Below the pieces are notes generated by a model. That model had not been told where the DNA came from and ran no database searches. It worked only from the letters and a program-made list of their open reading frames with translations. A DNA stretch of 43,606 nt from Acidobacteriota bacterium (GTDB taxonomy: Bacteria > Acidobacteriota > Terriglobia > Acidiferrales > 2-02-FULL-67-57), in assembly GCA_022571295.1 (NCBI GenBank), contig JACZYA010000009.1:1-43606 (forward strand), written 5' to 3'. Shown one piece after another: positions 34,833 to 42,042 of this stretch. A program made the translations under genes and the position numbers. Numbering within the stretch: the stretch's first letter is position 1; each line of letters begins with the position of its first letter.

Positions 34833-36016
34833 AGCTCTGCTACCTTGATTGCTTCTCCGGCATCAGCGGCGACATGCTGCTGGGCGCGCTGGTGGACGCG
34901 GGCCTCTCGCCCGCTGCGCTCGAAAGCGAGCTGCGCAAGTTGGATCTCAAGGGCTGGTCGCTCAGCACAGAGCGAGTCCAGCGAGGAGGGCTGACCGCCA
35001 CCAAGCTCGACTTCAAGATCAGCGAGACCCACCACCACCGTACCTGGAAGAAAATCCGCGAGTTGATTCGCGCCAGCGCGCTGGCAGCGCCGGTGCAACA
35101 GCGCGCCGAGCTGATCTTTGACCGGCTGGCGGAAGCCGAGGCCGGTGTCCACGGCGTTGCCAAAGACGAAGTGCACTTCCACGAAGTGGGCGCGATGGAT
35201 TCCATCTTGGATATCGTCGGCGCCAGCGTGGCAATGGAGAAACTGAGCATCGAAAAAATTGTAGTGTCGCCGCTGAACCTGGGCAGCGGCAGCGTCAAGA
35301 CCGCCCACGGCACCCTGCCGGTCCCTGCGCCTGCGACCGCTGCTTTGCTCAAGAACGCGCCGGTTTATTCTACCGGGGTAGCAGCCGAGTTGGTGACGCC
35401 CACGGGAGCGGCGGTGGTGGCTGCGCTGGCTGCCGAGTATGGCCCGCTGCCGCGCATGTCCGTAAGCGCCATCGGCTACGGCGCCGGCAGCCGCGACTTG
35501 ACCGAGCAGGCCAACGTGCTGCGGGTTTTCCTGGGAGAGCGGTTGGAAGAGTCGCGCGCGGCCGACGAACCCACCGTCAGTATTATTGAGGCCAACCTGG
35601 ACGACATGAGCCCGCAGTTGGGCGGTTACTTCATGGAGCAGGCACTGGCAGCCGGGGCGTTGGACGTTTTCTACACCCCGGTACAGATGAAGAAGAACCG
35701 ACCGGGTGTTCTCCTGACGGTGATCTGCCCGTCAGAGCGCGTAGATGCCTTGAGTGAGTTAGTCTTTCAGCAGACTACTACCATCGGGCTGAGAATCTAT
35801 GAGGCACAGCGCCGGGTGCTGGCGCGCGAGTTTGTCGCAGTGGAAACTCCGCACGGCTCGGTGCGGATGAAAGTGGCGCGGCTCAACGGGCGGGTACTGA
35901 ACGCCGCGCCCGAATACGACGACTGCCAGCGGCTGGCGCGGGAAAAGTCGGTGCCGCTCAAGCAGGTGCTGGCCGACGCGCAGTTCTGCTTCCGACAGCA
36001 GCACAAAGATTCCTGA
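34829..36016 (+). CDS. larC: LarC, nickel-pincer cofactor insertion protein
   Basis: CTP-dependent cyclometallase that installs nickel in the pyridinium bisthiocarboxylate cofactor of lactate racemase and related enzymes. The 395 residues carry LYLDCFSGISGDM-type start (LDCFSGISGDMLLGALVDAG), the histidine-rich THHHRTWKKI near 69, VHFHEVGAMDSILDIVG near 110 and the C-terminal EANLDDMSPQ and KKNRPGVLLTVI. LarC1 and LarC2 regions are one continuous frame, without the ribosomal frameshift known in Lactobacillus. Its start overlaps the sirtuin stop (ATGA) and its stop overlaps metG (TGATG). LarB, LarE and LarA are absent here. Confidence 0.93.
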   Translation: MKLCYLDCFSGISGDMLLGALVDAGLSPAALESELRKLDLKGWSLSTERVQRGGLTATKLDFKISETHHHRTWKKIRELIRASALAAPVQQRAELIFDRLAEAEAGVHGVAKDEVHFHEVGAMDSILDIVGASVAMEKLSIEKIVVSPLNLGSGSVKTAHGTLPVPAPATAALLKNAPVYSTGVAAELVTPTGAAVVAALAAEYGPLPRMSVSAIGYGAGSRDLTEQANVLRVFLGERLEESRAADEPTVSIIEANLDDMSPQLGGYFMEQALAAGALDVFYTPVQMKKNRPGVLLTVICPSERVDALSELVFQQTTTIGLRIYEAQRRVLAREFVAVETPHGSVRMKVARLNGRVLNAAPEYDDCQRLAREKSVPLKQVLADAQFCFRQQHKDS

Positions 36017-38013
36017 TGCCGAAGCCGAAGTTCTATCTGACCACGCCCATTTACTACGTCAACGCCCGGCCCCACATCGGACACACCTACACCACCATCG
36101 TGGCCGACACCATCGCTCGCTACAAGCGCATGCGCGGCTTCGAGGTGGTGCTGCTGACCGGCACCGATGAGCATGGGCAGAAGGTCGAGCAGTCGGCCCG
36201 CGCGGCCGGGAAAGGGCCGCAAGAGTTTGCGGACGAGGTGGCGGCAGACTATCGTCAACTCTGGCAAACGCTTGGCCTCGACTACGACCGCTTCCTGCGC
36301 ACCACTGAGCCGCGCCACGCCAAAGCCGTCCAGACAATCTTTCAGGCGGTGGAAAAGGCCGGCTACATCCACAAAGGGAAGTACGAAGGCCAGTACTGCG
36401 TTTTCGACGAGCTCTACGTCACCGACGCCACACCTGAAGGGAATTGTCCCGAATGCGGGCGGCCCACGCAACGAGTGGAAGAAGAGAACTATTTCTTCCA
36501 GCTCTCGGTTTTTCAGGACAAATTGCTGGCCCATTACGAAAAACATCCAGAGTTCATCCGTCCCGAAAGCCGCCGCAACGAAGTGATGAGCTTTGTGCGC
36601 GGTGGCCTGCGCGACCTCTCCATCTCTCGCAGCCGTCTGCGCTGGGGGATTCCGCTGCCCGGGCGGGAAGGGCACGTCTTCTACGTCTGGTTCGACGCCC
36701 TGACCAGCTACATGAGCGGGATCGGCTACGGCGCCGAAGGAGCGGCGGCAGAGGAGTACCGGCGGCTCTGGCCCGCCGACCTGCACTTGGTGGGCAAAGA
36801 GATCGTGCGCTTCCACGCCGTCTATTGGCCGGCTTTCCTGATGGCCGCCGGGCTGCCGCTGCCGAAAATGATTTTCGCGCACGGCTGGTGGGTGTTCGAG
36901 CAGCAGAAGATGTCGAAGTCGCGCGGGAACATCGTGCGTCCGCAGCCCATCCACCAAGTGCTGGGGACCGACGCGCTGCGCTACTTCCTGCTGCGAGAGA
37001 TGGTCTTCGGACAGGACTCCAACTTCAGCTACGACGCGCTGCTCACGCGTTACAACAGCGACCTAGCCAACGACTACGGCAACCTGGCTTCGCGCACCCT
37101 GACCATGATCGAGCGATACTTCAACGGAGTAATTCCGGCGCCTGACGCCAGCACAGACGATCTGGAACATGACAAAGATATATGGATAGCTGCCAATGGA
37201 GCAATTGATCATTTCACACGGTGCTTCGACAATTACATGTTTTCCCGGGGCCTGGATTTTGTTTGGCACTTGATTAACACTGTCAATAGATACTTGGTAG
37301 TGACCCATCCCTGGAAACTCGCAAAGGATGAAAGTAAGCGCGCACGGCTAGCTACGGTCCTATGGAATGCTGCCGAGAGTTTACGGATCGTCACGGCCCT
37401 TCTTTCACCGGTCATGCCCGCGGCAACGGATCGAATCTGGAGACAACTTGGGTTGGCAGGTAGCCCCAAAAGCGTGCGACTGGACGACAGTAGAAATAAA
37501 TTGGATTGGGGCCAACTTGCGCCAAGCACACGGATTGGAAAAATCGAGCCGGTGTTTCCCCGATTGGATAAGAATCAAGCCATTAAGAAAATTCAGCAAC
37601 TGGAGGCGGAGGAATTCGCTGCGCAGACAGCAGCGGCTCAACCAACCGCACGCAAAGGAGGCTCTGTGGCAGAAGTAGAACAGACGCGAATCAGCATCGA
37701 AGACTTCGCCAAGGTGGAGATGCGGGTAGGGGAAGTGAAATCAGCCGAGCGGGTGGCGGGCGCGAACAAACTGCTGAAGCTGCTGGTGGACATCGGCAGC
37801 GAGACGCGGCAGATCGTAGCCGGCATCGCCGAAACCTACTCGCCGGAACAATTGCTGGGAAAGAAAATCGTCGTGGTGGTCAATTTGCAGCCGCGCAAAC
37901 TCCGAGGCGTGGAATCGAACGGAATGCTGGTGGCTGCGTCGGTGGGCGCCGAAGGCCGCCCGGTGCTGGCTACCTTTGCAGAAGACGTGGAAGTAGGCGC
38001 CCGCCTGAAGTGA
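36016..38013 (+). CDS. metG: Methionyl-tRNA synthetase with C-terminal tRNA-binding domain
   Basis: Class Ia synthetase charging tRNA-Met, including the initiator tRNA of this window. The 665 residues contain PHIGH (residues 19-23), a CPECG zinc knuckle near 142, KMSKS at 298-302, an anticodon-binding helical domain (about 375-520) and an appended EMAP-II/Arc1p-like tRNA-binding domain (about 558-665, VEMRVGEVKSAERV), a common MetG1 form. Between about 37140 and 37660 the DNA changes sharply in composition and codon use (27 of 60 G+C on the line starting 37201, against 35 of 60 on the line starting 37021), covering only the anticodon domain and linker. Starts and ends overlap both neighbours. 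Confidence 0.96.
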   Translation: MPKPKFYLTTPIYYVNARPHIGHTYTTIVADTIARYKRMRGFEVVLLTGTDEHGQKVEQSARAAGKGPQEFADEVAADYRQLWQTLGLDYDRFLRTTEPRHAKAVQTIFQAVEKAGYIHKGKYEGQYCVFDELYVTDATPEGNCPECGRPTQRVEEENYFFQLSVFQDKLLAHYEKHPEFIRPESRRNEVMSFVRGGLRDLSISRSRLRWGIPLPGREGHVFYVWFDALTSYMSGIGYGAEGAAAEEYRRLWPADLHLVGKEIVRFHAVYWPAFLMAAGLPLPKMIFAHGWWVFEQQKMSKSRGNIVRPQPIHQVLGTDALRYFLLREMVFGQDSNFSYDALLTRYNSDLANDYGNLASRTLTMIERYFNGVIPAPDASTDDLEHDKDIWIAANGAIDHFTRCFDNYMFSRGLDFVWHLINTVNRYLVVTHPWKLAKDESKRARLATVLWNAAESLRIVTALLSPVMPAATDRIWRQLGLAGSPKSVRLDDSRNKLDWGQLAPSTRIGKIEPVFPRLDKNQAIKKIQQLEAEEFAAQTAAAQPTARKGGSVAEVEQTRISIEDFAKVEMRVGEVKSAERVAGANKLLKLLVDIGSETRQIVAGIAETYSPEQLLGKKIVVVVNLQPRKLRGVESNGMLVAASVGAEGRPVLATFAEDVEVGARLK

Positions 38014-38834
38014 CGCCAGTGGCTTTCACTGATTCGCACGCCCATCTCGACGACGAGCGCTTCGACGCCGACCGTACTCAGGTAATCGAACGCGCCCGGG
38101 CGGCAGGGGTGGAGCGAATCCTGAGCATCGCCGGCGGCACCCGGCGCGAAGAACTCCAGCGCACTTTAACTTTGGCCGAGCAACACGACTTTGTGTGGGC
38201 CGCCGTCGGTCTGCATCCCCACGAGGCGCGCCATGCCAGCGAGGAACTGCTCGCCACGCTGGACTCCCTGGCGCAACACCCGCGCGTGCTGGCCTGGGGG
38301 GAAATCGGGCTCGACTACCACTACGAGCACTCGCCGCGCGCGACCCAGCAGGAAGTGTTTCGGCAGCAACTCCAACGCGCCCGCGCACGGAAGCTGCCGG
38401 TCATCATTCATTGCCGCGAAGCCTGGCAGGACTGCCTCGCCCTTCTCCGCCAGCAGTGGGCCGCTTCGGGACTGGGCGGCATTCTGCACTGCTTCAGCGA
38501 CACAGTGGAAACCGCCCGGCAAGCAATCGAGTGGGGCTTCTTGATTTCCTTCGCCGGAAACGTTACTTTTGCGCGGGCGGAGAGTCTTCGCCAGGCGGCG
38601 CAAGCGATTCCTGTTGAGCGCCTGTTGATCGAAACCGACTGCCCCTATCTGGCGCCGCAACCGCACCGGGGGAAGCGCAACGAGCCCGCCTACGTGGTGG
38701 ACGTGGCCACGGAGTTGGCCCGTTTGCACCACCTGGAGCGCGAAGAGTTGGGAGAGAAGACCAGCGAAAATTTCCTGCGTCTCTTCCCGCAAACCGCCCC
38801 GCAGACAACCGGAGGGCGACCATCGCACCACTGA
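38010..38834 (+). CDS. tatD: TatD-family metal-dependent DNase
   Basis: TIM-barrel metallohydrolase with 3'-5' DNase activity in characterised members. The 274 residues show DSHAHLDDERF near residue 8 (first metal pair), GLHPHEA near 67, the metal glutamate in GEIGLDYHY near 97, PVIIHCREAW near 130, LHCFSDT near 160 and ETDCPYLAP near 210. GTG start overlaps the metG stop (GTGA), the common metG-tatD arrangement. The tail past residue 260 is poorly conserved and its last codons overlap a good Shine-Dalgarno sequence serving the next gene. Confidence 0.95.
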   Translation: MTPVAFTDSHAHLDDERFDADRTQVIERARAAGVERILSIAGGTRREELQRTLTLAEQHDFVWAAVGLHPHEARHASEELLATLDSLAQHPRVLAWGEIGLDYHYEHSPRATQQEVFRQQLQRARARKLPVIIHCREAWQDCLALLRQQWAASGLGGILHCFSDTVETARQAIEWGFLISFAGNVTFARAESLRQAAQAIPVERLLIETDCPYLAPQPHRGKRNEPAYVVDVATELARLHHLEREELGEKTSENFLRLFPQTAPQTTGGRPSHH

Positions 38835-38857
38835 TAAACAACAAGCCCGCGCTGGAG

Positions 38858-39826
38858 GTGGCGGAAGCCTTTGAACTGGTGCGCGCCGACTTGGCGCGCG
38901 TGGAAGAAGGACTGGCCCGCGAGAGCCGTTCCGGGATCGCGCCGGTGGCAGAAATCGCGGGCTACCTGTTGAGTGCGGGCGGAAAGCGCCTGCGCCCGGC
39001 TTTGCACCTGCTGGCGGCCAAGTTTTGTGGCTACGAAGGCCCCTCGGCGATTCAGTTGGGCGTGGTGCTGGAACTCATCCACAACGCCACGCTGATCCAC
39101 GACGACATCATCGATGGGGCCGACACGCGCCGCGGTCGAACGTCGTCGAACCAGCGCTGGGGCAACTCCATGACGGTGCTGGCCGGCGACTGGCTCTACA
39201 TGCAGGCATTCCGCCTTGCGCTGGCTGAAGGCAGCCTCCGCATCCTGGACATTCTGACCCGGCTCACCCAAAGAATGGTCGAAGGCGAGCTGATTCAGCT
39301 CACCTGGCTGGGGCGGATTGACATCAGGGAAGAGAACGCACTGGAGATTTCCCGCCGCAAGACCGCCTGCCTGTTTGAAGCCTGCTTGCAATTGGGCGCG
39401 CTACTGGGAGAAAAGAACGCGCAGGACGAGGAGCGGCTGGCGCGCTACGGCCTCAACGCCGGGCTGGCCTTCCAGATCATTGACGACTTGCTGGACTTCA
39501 CCGCTCCCGCCGAGCGGCTGGGCAAGCCAGTGGTGAGTGACCTGCGAGAAGGAAAGATCACGCTGCCGCTGGTGTATGCGTTGGAGGGCTGCGACGGAAC
39601 CGGACGGCGCAAAATCGAAAGCGTGCTGCGCGAAAAAGGCTTTCAGTCGGTCGCGCCCGAAGAGATAGTCGCACTGGTGCGCGAGTCCGGCGCCGTGGAG
39701 CGGGCACGGGAACGGGCCGCGCAGTTCGTCGCCGAAGCCGACCGGGCACTGGAACCTTTCCCCGATTCCACCTACAAGCGGGCGCTGGAGGCTCTGCCGC
39801 AGTTTATCCTCAACCGCGACCACTAA
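38858..39826 (+). CDS. Long-chain polyprenyl diphosphate synthase
   Basis: Trans-isoprenyl synthase making the C35-C40-type side chain of quinones. From GTG 38858 the protein has 322 residues with GGKRLRPALHLLAAK near 41, the first aspartate motif LIHDDIIDGADTRRG (D82, D83) and the second FQIIDDLLDF near 205. The two residues before the first motif are small or aliphatic, consistent with long products. The start is uncertain: GGAG directly abuts the GTG, which is too close, while a strong GGAGGG (38811-38816) lies six bases ahead of an in-frame ATC at 38822 that would add 12 residues. No ATG exists in frame between them. Confidence 0.92.
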   Translation: MAEAFELVRADLARVEEGLARESRSGIAPVAEIAGYLLSAGGKRLRPALHLLAAKFCGYEGPSAIQLGVVLELIHNATLIHDDIIDGADTRRGRTSSNQRWGNSMTVLAGDWLYMQAFRLALAEGSLRILDILTRLTQRMVEGELIQLTWLGRIDIREENALEISRRKTACLFEACLQLGALLGEKNAQDEERLARYGLNAGLAFQIIDDLLDFTAPAERLGKPVVSDLREGKITLPLVYALEGCDGTGRRKIESVLREKGFQSVAPEEIVALVRESGAVERARERAAQFVAEADRALEPFPDSTYKRALEALPQFILNRDH

Positions 39827-39898
39827 CCCTGCCTCCGCGCAAGCCAGCCGCCTTCCAGAGCAAAGTTCTCACCGGCGCGATATATACTAAGCAGCCTC

Positions 39899-40483
39899 AT
39901 GCGCCGCGCAGGAAAAGAAACCGAGATCAAGCTCGCGGTTGCGAGCGTACGATCCATGCGTCACTGGCTGCGGGCGCTCGGTTTTCGCCCGCTCGGTCCG
40001 CGACAGCGAGAACGCAACACGATCTGGGACACGCCCAAGCGTCTGCTCAAAAAGCGCGGGTGCTTGTTACGCCTCCGCACGGTGGGCAAGCGGGGCTGGA
40101 TCACTTTCAAGGGGCCGCGGCAGAGGCAGCAGGGCTTCAAAGTCCGCACGGAGTGGGAAGCTGAAGTGGCCCCGGCAGCGAGCGCGGAGAAAATCCTGCA
40201 AGCGCTGGGCTACCAGCCGGTGTTCCGCTACGAGAAGTTCCGGACTACCTATACCCAGCGGGGCCGGCGGGGTGGGGAAGCGTTGCTGGACGAAACACCC
40301 ATCGGAACCTATCTGGAGCTGGAGGGCGCGCAGGCGTGGATTGGGCGCGTAGCTCGGCAGCTCGGCTATGCGCCCAAGGATTTTATTACCAAGACCTACG
40401 CCGAGCTTTACCTAGCCTGGTGCCGGCGCAGGCAGCAGCCGCCGGGCGACATGGTCTTCCGGCGGGGACGAACTTCGCTTTGA
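39899..40483 (+). CDS. CYTH-domain protein (triphosphate-tunnel metalloenzyme)
   Basis: Probable member of the CYTH/TTM superfamily, whose members hydrolyse inorganic or organic triphosphates or act as class IV adenylate cyclases. The 194 residues begin with the signature ETEIKL (residues 7-12), followed by basic strands expected to line the tunnel: LLRLRTVGKRGWITFKGP near 54, FKVRTEWEAEV and VFRYEKFRTTYTQ near 108. The later LDETPIGTYLELEG near 138 supplies the acidic metal ligands and TKTYAELYL closes the domain. A basic C-terminal tail follows. A CHAD domain is absent. Substrate unknown. Confidence 0.85.
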   Translation: MRRAGKETEIKLAVASVRSMRHWLRALGFRPLGPRQRERNTIWDTPKRLLKKRGCLLRLRTVGKRGWITFKGPRQRQQGFKVRTEWEAEVAPAASAEKILQALGYQPVFRYEKFRTTYTQRGRRGGEALLDETPIGTYLELEGAQAWIGRVARQLGYAPKDFITKTYAELYLAWCRRRQQPPGDMVFRRGRTSL

Positions 40484-40514
40484 TAAGAGAATAAAGTGCG
40501 CTCGTATCTGGTAC

Positions 40515-40766
40515 ACTGCACCGGAAGCCGCCGGGATGTTGCTCGTGGCAAGCGAGCGCTTCCGGCAAGCAGTGCGACCGCCCACGATGACAGATGAAGG
40601 TAGAAGGGCGAACAGGGTAGAGGAGACGCGGGGTTTGCCTAGTGAAGACGTCCCGGACCCGGAGCGAGGTTGGCTGATGCCGACTCTCCTCTAGGGAGAC
40701 CCCAGGGTCTGGAACCATCGCCTGCGAGCCCCCCGTGGCCGGCGGCTGCGCCCCACGGGTTTTTTT
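40515..40766 (+). ncRNA. Structured leader RNA ahead of the MgtE-like/NRAMP genes
   Basis: A 314-bp gap filled by consecutive stems. P1: ACTGC/GCAGT (40515-40519, 40569-40573), continuing CCGGAAGC/GCTTCCGG (40521-40528, 40558-40565) and GCTCG/CGAGC (40541-40545, 40553-40557). P2: CGCCC/GGGCG (40579-40583, 40606-40610). P3: TAGAGGAGA/TCTCCTCTA (40618-40626, 40685-40693) enclosing GTTGGC-TGAT-GCCGAC (40669-40684). GGGGTTT (40630-40636) inside P3 can pair with AGACCCC (40697-40703) just outside it, a pseudoknot. It ends in a terminator 32 bp before the gene. This is the form of a riboswitch or attenuator, or a separate small RNA. It does not obviously match M-box or yybP-ykoY consensus sequences. 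Confidence 0.55.
40732..40766 (+). terminator. Intrinsic terminator upstream of the MgtE-like gene
   Basis: CCCGTGG (40732-40738) pairs with CCACGGG (40753-40759), with an inner GGC/GCC helix, followed by seven T (40760-40766). It lies inside the presumed 5' leader, so it may act as a conditional terminator. Confidence 0.85.
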
Positions 40767-40797
40767 GTGCCCGGCGGAGGGTGGACGAAGTGCCGAC

Positions 40798-42042
40798 ATG
40801 ATTCACGCCACTGAGTTGCTGAACGCAAGCGTGTACGACGCTCAGGGGAACTACCTGGGACGCGTGCGGGAACTCTGCCTGGTGCCCGCCGAGCAGCCCA
40901 ACCGCATCGCCCGAGTGGTGATTGCGCGCGGAAAATACCAGCCGCTGGTGGCGCGCTTCGACCAAGTGGCCAGTGTCGCGCCCGGCAGCATGCACCTGAA
41001 CACCGGCGAGCTGCAACTGGAACCCTACGTCCCGGATGAAAGCTGGTTGACGGTGCGCAAGGACCTGCTGGACCAGCAGATTATTGACATCCACGGGCGC
41101 AAGGTGGTGCGGGTGAACGACATTACCCTGGTGGAACAGCCGGCGAACAACTACACCGAGTTGCGGGTGACGCAGGTGGACGTGGGGTTGGCGGGTGCGA
41201 TGCGGCGGCTGCTGAAAGGCGTGCTGCCGCTGGCATGGATGCGGGCGCTTGAAAAACGCCTGCCCACGCGCAACATTCCCTGGGAGTTCGTGGACGTAAT
41301 CGAAACCGATCCAATGCGGCGGGTGAAGCTGAAGTTGCCGCACTCGAAACTGGCGGAACTCCACCCGGCTGACATCGCCGACATCATCGAAGAGCTGGCC
41401 CCGGCGGAGCGCGATGCGGTGATCGAAACCCTGGACGATTCCACCGCTGCCGAAGCACTGGAAGAAGTGAAAGATTCGGTGCAGGTGAAAATTGTAAAGG
41501 AGTTGGACAAGGAGCGCGCGGCCGACATCCTGGAGCAGATGGCACCGGATGAAGCCGCCGACGTGCTGGCCGACCTGCCGGCCGATACCGCCGCCCAGGT
41601 CTTGCAGGACATGGACGGCAAGGAAGCGCAGGAGTTGGTCGAGCTGATGCAGTTCGAAGAAGACACGGCCGGAGGTCTGATGACGCCGGAGGTATTCGCC
41701 ACCGCGGAGAGCAATACCGTGGGGCAAGCCATCACCGCGCTGCGGCACAGCGAGGTTCCGATTGAATCGCTGGACACGGTGTACCTGACCGGTGCCGACA
41801 ACGCTTTGACCGGGGCGGTGCCGCTGGGCCATATGCTGCTGGCGGGGAACGAAACCCGGTTGCAGAATTTGCGTAACGAGCAGCTCATCTTCGTAGAAAC
41901 CGGCGCGCAGGAAAAGGAAGTGGTGGAGCTGTTCGACAAGTACAACTTGCGCTCGCTACCGGTGGTGGACGTCGAACAGAAGCTGGTGGGGATGATTACC
42001 GTCGATGACATTGTGAGCCGGATATGGCAACCACGAAAGTAA
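40798..42042 (+). CDS. Soluble MgtE-N/CBS protein with PRC-barrel-like domains, no channel
   Basis: Cytosolic protein of 414 residues resembling the Mg2+-sensing half of MgtE. Residues 1-75 and about 76-130 look like PRC-barrel domains (NASVYDAQGNYLGRVRELCL; QIIDIHGRKVVRVNDITLVE). Residues 185-290 form an MgtE-N-type helical superhelix (LHPADIADIIEELAPAERDAV, ERAADILEQMAPDEAADVLADL), and 295-414 a CBS pair (GGLMTPEVFAT; LRSLPVVDVEQKLVGMITVDDI). There is no membrane segment. It overlaps the NRAMP gene by 19 bp, implying a joint complex in which it senses Mg2+ or nucleotide and gates transport. ATG 40798 is used; an upstream in-frame start would lie in the terminator. Confidence 0.88.
   Translation: MIHATELLNASVYDAQGNYLGRVRELCLVPAEQPNRIARVVIARGKYQPLVARFDQVASVAPGSMHLNTGELQLEPYVPDESWLTVRKDLLDQQIIDIHGRKVVRVNDITLVEQPANNYTELRVTQVDVGLAGAMRRLLKGVLPLAWMRALEKRLPTRNIPWEFVDVIETDPMRRVKLKLPHSKLAELHPADIADIIEELAPAERDAVIETLDDSTAAEALEEVKDSVQVKIVKELDKERAADILEQMAPDEAADVLADLPADTAAQVLQDMDGKEAQELVELMQFEEDTAGGLMTPEVFATAESNTVGQAITALRHSEVPIESLDTVYLTGADNALTGAVPLGHMLLAGNETRLQNLRNEQLIFVETGAQEKEVVELFDKYNLRSLPVVDVEQKLVGMITVDDIVSRIWQPRK

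Noticed and set aside
40515-40766. M-box, yybP-ykoY, RNase P, tmRNA or 6S RNA identity for the leader
   Set aside because: I could not line up the conserved core sequences of any of these with the stems seen here; only a covariance search would settle it.
40735-40797. Upstream extension of the MgtE-like protein
   Set aside because: These codons lie in the terminator hairpin and T-run; ATG 40798 fits the domain start.
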